Source of the DNA: DATLFQ01 sp035540915
Lineage (GTDB): Bacteria > Actinomycetota > Acidimicrobiia > Acidimicrobiales > GCA-2861595
Length of the DNA stretch: 8,681 bases
NCBI GenBank assembly: GCA_035540915.1
Contig: DATLFQ010000048.1
Location: forward strand, 1-8,681
Reading direction: 5' to 3'
Shown here: positions 1 through 4,715 of the stretch, one piece after another
Numbering within the stretch: position 1 is the stretch's first letter
Layout of the letters: each line of letters starts with the position of its first letter
Notes under the pieces: model-generated
Told to the model about the DNA's origin: nothing
The model's database searches: none
Seen by the model: only the letters and a program-made list of their open reading frames with translations
Translations under genes and position numbers: made by a program

Positions 1-17
1 GGGGGCGCAGAGCCCCC
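1..17. terminator. short GC-rich hairpin before bipA
   Basis: Bases 1-6 (GGGGGC) pair perfectly with 12-17 (GCCCCC) around the 5-base loop GCAGA. There is no T-run after it. It may be the end of a terminator for an upstream gene outside the window, or a chance GC-rich fold; the window edge prevents judging its full extent. Confidence 0.35.
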
Positions 18-20
18 TGC

Positions 21-26
21 TAGCGT
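21..26 (+). promoter_or_regulatory. possible -10 hexamer for bipA (TAGCGT)
   Basis: TAGCGT fits the loose actinobacterial -10 pattern TANNNT and ends 11 bases before the GTG start at 38. No Shine-Dalgarno sequence lies between it and the GTG. The transcript would have a leader of only a few bases or none. The upstream region is cut by the window, so a -35 element cannot be assessed. Confidence 0.3.
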
Positions 27-37
27 CGAGCGCTCCC

Positions 38-1879
38 GTGCCGACCCGAGACGACCTCCGCAACGTGGCCATCGTGGCCCACGTCGACCATGGCAAGACC
101 ACCCTCGTGGACGCCATGCTCTGGCAGTCGGGGGCGTTCCGGTCCAACCAGGACGTCGCCGAGCGGGTCATGGACTCCCTGGACCTGGAGCGTGAGAAGG
201 GCATCACGATCCTGGCCAAGAACACCGCCGTCCGGCACGGATCGGTCAAGGTCAACATCGTCGACACGCCGGGCCACGCGGACTTCGGCGGCGAGGTCGA
301 GCGCGGCCTGACCATGGTGGACGGGGTGCTCCTGCTGGTGGACGCCAGCGAGGGCCCGCTGCCCCAGACCCGCTTCGTGCTCCGCAAGGCGCTGGAGGCT
401 CGCCTCCCGGTGGTCCTGGTGGTCAACAAGGTCGACCGGCCGGACGCCCGCATCAAAGAGGTGCTGGACGAGGTCTACGAGCTGTTCCTCGACCTCGACG
501 CCGACGAGCACCAGATCGAGTTCCCCATCGTGTACTGCAACGCCCGGGCCGGTCGGGCCAGTCTCGACCCGGCCGACGTCGGCACCGACCTGGAGCCGCT
601 GTTCAAGGTCCTGGTCGACACCGTCCCCGCGCCCCGCTACCTCGACGACCACCCGCTCCAGGCACTGGTCACCAATCTGGACGCCTCGCCCTACGTCGGC
701 CGCCTGGCGCTGTGCCGGGTCCGCCACGGCGTCATCCGCCGGGGCCAGCAGATCGCGTGGTGCCGGGCCGACGGCTCCATCGAGAAGGTCAAGGTGACCG
801 AGCTGTACGTCACCGAGGCGCTCGACCGTGTGGCCGCCGACGAGGCCGGGCCGGGGGAGATCATCGCCCTGGCCGGCCTGGCCGACGTCACCATTGGCGA
901 GACGCTGGCCGACCCCGACGACCCCCGACCCCTGCCGGTCATCCGGGTGGACGAGCCGAGCCTGTCCATGACCCTCGGGGTCAACACCTCGCCGCTGTCG
1001 GGCCAGGACGGCAAGAAGGTGACCGCCCGCCTCATCAAGAGCCGCCTCGACAGCGAGTTGGTCGGCAACGTGTCGCTGCGGGTGCTGCCCACCGAGCGCC
1101 CCGACACCTGGGAGGTCCAGGGCCGCGGCGAGCTGCAGCTGGCCGTGCTGGTCGAGATCATGCGCCGGGAGGGCTTCGAGCTCACCGTGGGCAAGCCCCG
1201 GGTGCTCACCCGGATCGTCGACGGCAAGGTGCACGAACCGGTCGAGCGGGTATCGGTCGACATCCCCGAGGACTACATCGGCGTCGTGACCCAGCTGTTC
1301 GCCCTGCGCAAGGGGCGCATGGAGCACATGGTCAACCACGGCACCGGGTGGGTCCGCATGGAGCAGCTGGTACCGGCCCGGGGGCTGATCGGCGTCCGCA
1401 CCGAGTTCCTCACCGAGACGCGCGGCACCGGCCAGCTCCACCACGTGTTCGACCGGTTCGAGCCCTGGCACGGCGAGCTGCGGACCCGTCCGACCGGCGC
1501 CCTGGTGGCCGATCGCTCCGGCCCGACCACCTTCTACGCCCTGCTCAGCCTGCAGGAGCGCGGCTCGCTGTTCGTCGGCCCGGCCGAGGACGTCTACGAG
1601 GGGATGATCGTGGGCGAGAACGCCCGGGGCGAGGACATGGACGTGAACCCCACCAAGGAGCGCAAGGTCACCAATATCCGCTCGTCGACCTCCGAGGAGC
1701 TGGTCCGCCTGGTGCCGCCACGCATGCTCTCGCTGGAACAGGCGCTGGAGTTCATCACCGAGGACGAGTGCGTCGAGGTCACCCCGGCCAAGGTGCGCCT
1801 GCGCAAGGTGGTGCTCGACCAGGCCGACCGCGGCCGCCGGGCCAGCCAGGCCAAGCGCGCCCGCCTCGCCGCCGGCTGA
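38..1879 (+). CDS. typA: BipA/TypA translational GTPase
   Basis: This 613-residue protein is a complete BipA/TypA, a ribosome-binding GTPase of the EF-G/LepA class linked to stress adaptation and large-subunit assembly in other bacteria. The GTPase domain is near the N terminus: G1 AHVDHGKTT (residues 14-22), switch I around EREKGITI (51-58), G3 DTPGH (76-80) and G4 NKVD (130-133). G5 reads CNARAG (167-172), with Asn-Ala where Ser-Ala is common. Domain II and EF-G-like domains follow, then the BipA-specific C-terminal part with the hallmark IVGENARGEDMDVNP (524-538) and TNIRSS. Length is normal for the family (about 600-635). The GTG at 38 gives the standard short N terminus just before G1; no earlier start is visible. 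A metalloregulator gene follows 34 bases later on the same strand and may be co-transcribed. Identification is very secure; the cellular role is inferred from homologues. Confidence 0.97.
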   Translation: MPTRDDLRNVAIVAHVDHGKTTLVDAMLWQSGAFRSNQDVAERVMDSLDLEREKGITILAKNTAVRHGSVKVNIVDTPGHADFGGEVERGLTMVDGVLLLVDASEGPLPQTRFVLRKALEARLPVVLVVNKVDRPDARIKEVLDEVYELFLDLDADEHQIEFPIVYCNARAGRASLDPADVGTDLEPLFKVLVDTVPAPRYLDDHPLQALVTNLDASPYVGRLALCRVRHGVIRRGQQIAWCRADGSIEKVKVTELYVTEALDRVAADEAGPGEIIALAGLADVTIGETLADPDDPRPLPVIRVDEPSLSMTLGVNTSPLSGQDGKKVTARLIKSRLDSELVGNVSLRVLPTERPDTWEVQGRGELQLAVLVEIMRREGFELTVGKPRVLTRIVDGKVHEPVERVSVDIPEDYIGVVTQLFALRKGRMEHMVNHGTGWVRMEQLVPARGLIGVRTEFLTETRGTGQLHHVFDRFEPWHGELRTRPTGALVADRSGPTTFYALLSLQERGSLFVGPAEDVYEGMIVGENARGEDMDVNPTKERKVTNIRSSTSEELVRLVPPRMLSLEQALEFITEDECVEVTPAKVRLRKVVLDQADRGRRASQAKRARLAAG

Positions 1880-1893
1880 CCGCCGTCAGGCGG
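1880..1893 (+). terminator. small hairpin directly after bipA stop
   Basis: CCGCC (1880-1884) and GGCGG (1889-1893) form a 5-bp stem with loop GTCA, starting on the base after the bipA stop codon. No T-run follows. It could weakly attenuate read-through into the regulator gene, but stems this short are common at this GC content. Confidence 0.25.
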
Positions 1894-1900
1894 CGACCGG

Positions 1901-1906
1901 TACCAT
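1901..1906 (+). promoter_or_regulatory. possible -10 hexamer for dtxR-like gene (TACCAT)
   Basis: TACCAT matches TANNNT and ends 7 bases before the ATG at 1914, so its first T is 13 bases upstream of the start codon. That is the spacing expected if transcription begins at the start codon itself. No clear Shine-Dalgarno sequence is present. A weak -35-like CTGACC sits at 1876-1881 over the bipA stop, with a rather long 19-base spacer. Confidence 0.4.
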
Positions 1907-1913
1907 CGGGGCC

Positions 1914-2576
1914 ATGTCGGCTGACGGGTACCACCCCCCGCTCGAGGAGTACCTCGAAGCCATCCACGAGCTCGAGGAGGAGGGCACGGTCTGCATCCAG
2001 GCCCGCCTCGCCGAGCGGGTCGGCCACTCGGCGCCCTCGGTGTCCGAGATGGTGCGCCGCCTCCGGCTCGACGGCTATGTGGTCGTCGAGGACCGGGCGG
2101 TGATGCTGACCGAGAAGGGCCGCACCCGGGCCGAGAGCGTGGTGCGCAAGCACCGTCTGGCCGAGCGGCTGCTGACCGACGTGATCGGGCTGCCGTGGCA
2201 CAAGGCCCACGTGGAGGCCTGCCGGTGGGAGCACGTGATCTCCGACGAGGTCGAGGAGCGCCTGGTCGAGCTGCTCAACCACCCCACCACCTGCCCGCAC
2301 GGCAACCCCATCCCGGGTACCGACGGGCACCTGCAGGAGCTGGTCGCCCTGGCCGGCGCCGAGCCGGGCGACCAGGTCCGGCTGGAGCGGGTGACCGAGC
2401 AGGTCGAGATCGACATGGAGTCGCTGACCTACCTGAGCGTCCACGGGTTCGTGACCGGCGCCGACGCCCTCGTCCGGGCCAAGGCGCCGGACGGCACGCT
2501 GACCCTGGAGGTCGGGGCGGAGATGATCGCCCTCGGCCCGGCGCTGGCCAGCCAGCTGTTCGTCGCCGCCCCCTGA
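1914..2576 (+). CDS. DtxR/MntR-family metal-dependent transcriptional regulator
   Basis: This 220-residue protein is an iron- or manganese-responsive DNA-binding regulator. An N-terminal winged helix (about 5-75) is followed by the metal-binding dimerisation domain (about 76-150), whose segment RKHRLAERLLTDVIGLPW is nearly identical to IdeR/DtxR. An SH3-like FeoA domain (about 153-220) completes the three-domain layout. Visible metal ligands are H80, E84 and H99 (DtxR H79, E83, H98) and C103, E106, H107 (DtxR C102, E105, H106). The position of DtxR Met10 is Glu12, an acidic residue as in MntR (Asp8), and a CPHG motif adds C127 and H129 as in streptococcal ScaR. The metal specificity, Fe or Mn, is therefore unclear. 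The ATG at 1914 is the natural family start; there is no strong ribosome site. It lies 34 bases after bipA. Targets are not identifiable here. The symbols ideR or mntR would both be guesses. Confidence 0.93.
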   Translation: MSADGYHPPLEEYLEAIHELEEEGTVCIQARLAERVGHSAPSVSEMVRRLRLDGYVVVEDRAVMLTEKGRTRAESVVRKHRLAERLLTDVIGLPWHKAHVEACRWEHVISDEVEERLVELLNHPTTCPHGNPIPGTDGHLQELVALAGAEPGDQVRLERVTEQVEIDMESLTYLSVHGFVTGADALVRAKAPDGTLTLEVGAEMIALGPALASQLFVAAP

Positions 2577-2582
2577 TCGCCG

Positions 2583-2603
2583 CCTGGGACACGAAATCCC
2601 AGG
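2583..2603 (+). terminator. hairpin after the DtxR-family gene
   Basis: CCTGGGA (2583-2589) and TCCCAGG (2597-2603) form a perfect 7-bp stem around the 7-base loop CACGAAA, starting 7 bases after the regulator's stop. A G-T pair could extend the base. Only two T follow, so it would be a non-canonical actinobacterial-type terminator. It separates the bipA/regulator unit from the promoter of the next gene. Confidence 0.5.
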
Positions 2604-2638
2604 TTGGCGTGCACAACGGGCCGGCTATAGGCCAGAAT
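2604..2638 (+). promoter_or_regulatory. putative promoter of the hemerythrin-like gene
   Basis: Two overlapping sigma-70-type readings are possible. The first is TTGGCG (2604-2609), a 16-base spacer and TATAGG (2626-2631). The second is TGCACA (2610-2615), a 17-base spacer and CAGAAT (2633-2638). Either leaves a leader of about 45-55 bases ending in a strong ribosome site. A small dyad GTTG-N7-CAAC (2603-2617) overlaps the -35 region and could be an operator. No recognisable DtxR or MntR box is present. Confidence 0.45.
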
Positions 2639-2671
2639 CACGTAGTCGGGCTCAGGTGGGCCCCGGGCAGT

Positions 2672-2680
2672 GAGAGGAGA
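2672..2680 (+). promoter_or_regulatory. strong ribosome binding site for hemerythrin-like gene
   Basis: GAGAGGAGA, with AGGAG at 2675-2679, ends 8 bases before the ATG at 2689. It fixes the start. This is the only plus-strand gene in the window with a good Shine-Dalgarno sequence. Confidence 0.8.
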
Positions 2681-2688
2681 CATTCGGT

Positions 2689-3210
2689 ATGGCCGATGCA
2701 ACCAAGGTGCTGATCAACGACCACCAGCGCCTGCGGCGGATGCTCAAGGGATTCACCTGGGGCACTTACGACCAGGCGATGGCCATCTGCGACGAGTTCA
2801 TCATCCAGGCGACCATCAACGACGAGTTGATCTACCCGGCGGTGCGCGAGCAGGTGGACGGGCGCCTGGCCGACACGGCCGAGGAGAGCCAGGACAACCT
2901 CAAGGGCCTGATGGGCGACATCTGCGAGCTCGAGCCCGACGACCCCAACCTGGCCATGACCGTCGCCCGCTTCAAGGACGCGGCGATCCGGCACATGGCC
3001 ATGGAGGAGGCCGAGATCTACCCCAAGATCAACAGCGCCTTCCGGGACACCCTGTACGAGATGGGCAACCAGGTGTTTGCGCTCCGCCAGGAGCTGCTCC
3101 GGGTCAAGCCGTCCCGCAGCTACCGGAGCCAGACGCTGACCGGCAACACCGGCTGGGGCAAGCAGCTGCCGGAACGAAGCAAGAGCCTCACCGCCAACCT
3201 GGGTTACTGA
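2689..3210 (+). CDS. hemerythrin-like HHE domain protein with degenerate iron site
   Basis: This 173-residue protein has the four-helix hemerythrin/HHE fold. The helix A motif NDH (H12), the helix B ending DELIYPAV (45-52) and the helix D motif HMAMEEAEIYP (102-112) are all in register with the family. Canonical members bind a di-iron centre that handles O2, NO or peroxide. Here H12, H102 and E106 are kept, but the helix B HxxxE is Q40xxxN44, and the helix C His is Q68. Three of the expected ligands are therefore missing, and ordinary di-iron binding is doubtful. The C-terminal 35 residues are basic, Ser/Thr-rich and probably disordered. There is no signal peptide, so it is likely cytoplasmic. 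The start is fixed by the GAGAGGAGA ribosome site. It follows the metalloregulator but has its own likely promoter. Its stop overlaps the stop region of convergent mscL. The family is secure; the activity is unknown. Confidence 0.85.
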   Translation: MADATKVLINDHQRLRRMLKGFTWGTYDQAMAICDEFIIQATINDELIYPAVREQVDGRLADTAEESQDNLKGLMGDICELEPDDPNLAMTVARFKDAAIRHMAMEEAEIYPKINSAFRDTLYEMGNQVFALRQELLRVKPSRSYRSQTLTGNTGWGKQLPERSKSLTANLGY

Positions 3211-3638
3211 TCGTCCGGCACGGTCGGCTCCGCCTCGGCGGGGCCGACCGTGCTCGCGCAGAACGCGCATTTGCGGGCCTGGAGCGGGATGTTGCTGAGG
3301 CACTCCGCACATGGCCGCGTCGTCGCCTCGACGTCCGGTTCGGTCCTTCGCCGCGCCATCAGGGCGTTGACGGGCCGGACGACGAAGTAGAACACCGCGG
3401 CGGCGATGCTCACGAACGTGATCAGCGCGTTGAGGAACCGGCCGTAGCCGAAGGTGCTCCCGTTGATCGTGAACTCCAGGCTGCTGAAGTCGGCCGACCC
3501 CGGGATGCCGATCAGCGGCGTGAGCAGCTCCTCGACGAGCGCATTCACCACCGCGCCGAAGGCCCCGCCGATGACCACCGCCACGGCCAGATCCACCACG
3601 TTGCCTCGCAGCAGGAACGCCCGGAACTCCTTGAACAT
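3204..3638 (-). CDS. mscL: large-conductance mechanosensitive channel MscL with C-terminal zinc ribbon
   Basis: This 144-residue MscL is a pentameric inner-membrane channel that opens under membrane tension to release solutes during osmotic downshock. The N-terminal amphipathic helix MFKEFRAFLLRGNVVDLA and the TM1 pore helix (about 14-41, AVAVVIGGAFGAVVNALV) are typical. A periplasmic loop (about 44-67) and TM2 (about 68-92, ending RPVNALM) follow. After a basic RRR patch the tail carries CAEC (110-113) and CAFC (124-127), a CxxC-x10-CxxC zinc-ribbon-like module in place of the plain helical tail of E. coli MscL. The ATG at 3638 is chosen over a start 30 bases upstream because it gives the exact family N terminus and has AGGGAGG 5 bases upstream. 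It is the last gene of the minus-strand cluster, 37 bases after the membrane gene, and its end overlaps the convergent HHE gene by 7 bases. Confidence 0.95.
   Translation of the reverse strand: MFKEFRAFLLRGNVVDLAVAVVIGGAFGAVVNALVEELLTPLIGIPGSADFSSLEFTINGSTFGYGRFLNALITFVSIAAAVFYFVVRPVNALMARRRTEPDVEATTRPCAECLSNIPLQARKCAFCASTVGPAEAEPTVPDDQ
3218..3253. terminator. long hairpin inside the 3' end of mscL, possible bidirectional terminator
   Basis: GCACGGTCGGC (3218-3228) pairs perfectly with GCCGACCGTGC (3243-3253). Inside it T3229 and G3242 make a wobble pair on the plus-strand RNA, and CCGC (3230-3233) pairs with GCGG (3238-3241) around loop CTCG. That is a hairpin of about 16 bp starting 8 bases after the HHE stop codon and ending 11 bases before the mscL stop codon. 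There is no T-run on either side. It is by far the longest perfect palindrome I found and is the only terminator candidate between two convergent genes. Confidence 0.6.
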
Positions 3639-3643
3639 GCGCG

Positions 3644-3650
3644 CCTCCCT
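3644..3650 (-). promoter_or_regulatory. ribosome binding site of mscL
   Basis: On the minus strand AGGGAGG lies 5 bases before the ATG at 3638. It decides the mscL start in favour of the MFKEF N terminus. Confidence 0.8.
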
Positions 3651-3675
3651 GGATCGGACGGCCCGCACGGTAGCC

Positions 3676-4209
3676 CTAGGTCCAGTCCTCGGGGTTGTCC
3701 TCGACGAAGTGGGCCACGATCTGGCCGTCGACGCCGTCGACCAGCACGAGGCCCCGGGACGCCGGCGGCTCCTCGGCCGAGTACAGCAGGATGCGCCACG
3801 TGGGCCGGCTGCGCAGGCCGCGCCAGGCGAGTTGGGCGGAGGCGTGGCCGACGGCGAAGCCGACCTGTCGGGACGCGGCCACCAGGGCGTCGGTCTCCCG
3901 CACCTTCAGCGTCCAGCCGGCGGCCAGGTGATAGGCGCCGAGGGCGCCGAGCAGGACCGCCGCGAACAGTATCCCGCCGTTGACCAGTACCCCGTCGCTG
4001 CCCCGGGCCGCCCACAGGGCGAAGCACGCCGCGCCCGTCACGGCGTAGATGACGCCGGGGATCCGGCGGCGGGCGTTGTCAGGGAACACGTACGGCCCGC
4101 GGGAGACCGACGGGTCCAGCTCCTCGGGCAGCTCGTCGCCGACCGGCTCGTCGTCCTCGGGCAGCTCGTCTGCCGGCTCCCGCTCGGGGCGCTCCCGCTC
4201 GTCGCTCAC
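3676..4209 (-). CDS. uncharacterised two-helix membrane protein with acidic N-terminal repeat
   Basis: I do not recognise the family of this 177-residue protein. Residues 1-33 are very acidic and proline-rich, with a repeated DELPE unit, and should be disordered and cytoplasmic. Two hydrophobic helices follow, about 51-68 (VIYAVTGAACFALWAA) and 74-98 (VLVNGGILFAAVLLGALGAYHLA), with a short loop between. The C-terminal 78 residues look folded and soluble, ending VLVDGVDGQIVAHFVEDNPEDWT. This hairpin topology puts both ends on the same side, probably the cytoplasm. The GTG at 4209 is chosen because it overlaps the TGA of the HIT gene (GTGA, 4206-4209), indicating translational coupling to thrS and hit. 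mscL follows after 37 bases. Co-expression with a tRNA synthetase and an osmotic channel gives no specific function. The open frame continues upstream through the HIT gene, but that part is a shadow. Confidence 0.85.
   Translation of the reverse strand: MSDERERPEREPADELPEDDEPVGDELPEELDPSVSRGPYVFPDNARRRIPGVIYAVTGAACFALWAARGSDGVLVNGGILFAAVLLGALGAYHLAAGWTLKVRETDALVAASRQVGFAVGHASAQLAWRGLRSRPTWRILLYSAEEPPASRGLVLVDGVDGQIVAHFVEDNPEDWT
4121..4170. repeat. in-frame direct repeat encoding DELPE units
   Basis: The 17-base sequence TCCTCGGGCAGCTCGTC occurs at 4121-4137 and again at 4154-4170, 33 bases apart (11 codons). On the minus strand it encodes DELPED/DELPEE in the acidic N terminus of the membrane protein. 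A second small repeat (GCTCCCGCTCG at 4176-4186 and 4191-4201) encodes the adjacent ERERPER segment. The pattern suggests small tandem duplications. Confidence 0.75.
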
Positions 4210-4715
4210 GCCGGCCAGGCCGCCCGCAGCCGGTCGAGGGTGACCGGCAGGGCCTCGGGAACCACGCGCGCCTCGGCCACCGTCGTCATGAAGTTGGTGT
4301 CGCCGTCCCAGCGGGGCAGCAGGTGGACATGGAAGTGGCCGGGAACCCCCGCCCCGCCGGCCCGGCCCAAGTTGGCGCCGAGGTTCAGGCCGTCGGGCCG
4401 GTAGGCGGACTTCAGGGCCCGCACGGCGTCGGCCACCGTGGCCCACAGCTCGCCGACCTCCTCGCCCGCCACCTCCTCCAGCTCCCCCACGTGGCGCAGG
4501 GGAACCACCATGAGATGCCCGGCGGTGTACGGGTAGGCGTTGACGATGGCGGCGCAGCGCTCGCCCCGCCAGATCACCGCCCCGCCCTCGCCGATCACCC
4601 GGCAGAGCACGCAGTCCTCGGGCTCGTCGCTGCCCTGCACCCGGTCGGGCCCGGTCACCTCGGCGAGGAAGTCGGCCCGCCAGCCGGCCCACAGCCGCTC
4701 CAGGCCGACCGTCAC
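4206..4715 (-). CDS. HIT-family protein, likely Ap4A phosphorylase/hydrolase
   Basis: This 169-residue histidine-triad protein matches actinobacterial thrS-linked HIT enzymes. I recall the M. tuberculosis member Rv2613c as an Ap4A phosphorylase. The triad HFHVH is at 127-131 with His129 as the expected nucleophile. It is followed by PRWDGDTNFM (134-143), and by upstream signatures LWAGWRADFLAE (8-19) and NAYPYTAGHLMVVPLRHVGELE (59-80). C35 and C38 form a CxxC that, with a later His, may bind zinc as in many HIT proteins. The expected role is splitting Ap4A or related dinucleotides, which aminoacyl-tRNA synthetases make as a side reaction, so the location next to thrS fits. The start GTG at 4715 overlaps the thrS stop (GTGA, 4712-4715) and its own stop overlaps the next gene the same way. 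Family is secure; the substrate is inferred. Confidence 0.92.
   Translation of the reverse strand: MTVGLERLWAGWRADFLAEVTGPDRVQGSDEPEDCVLCRVIGEGGAVIWRGERCAAIVNAYPYTAGHLMVVPLRHVGELEEVAGEEVGELWATVADAVRALKSAYRPDGLNLGANLGRAGGAGVPGHFHVHLLPRWDGDTNFMTTVAEARVVPEALPVTLDRLRAAWPA

Noticed and set aside
20..1471. Long minus-strand open frame opposite bipA (483 codons)
   Set aside because: It is an antisense shadow caused by high GC content. The product is a Gly/Val/Asp/His-rich string with no motif, whereas the plus strand has every BipA signature.
2577..2688. DtxR/IdeR or MntR operator upstream of the hemerythrin-like gene
   Set aside because: I looked for TTAGGTTAG-type and TAAG-N5-CTTA-type boxes and saw none; only the unrelated small dyad GTTG-N7-CAAC is present.
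3639..3668. Upstream mscL start adding 10 residues
   Set aside because: The ATG at 3638 has AGGGAGG 5 bases upstream and gives the conserved MFKEF N terminus; the extension would run through that ribosome site.
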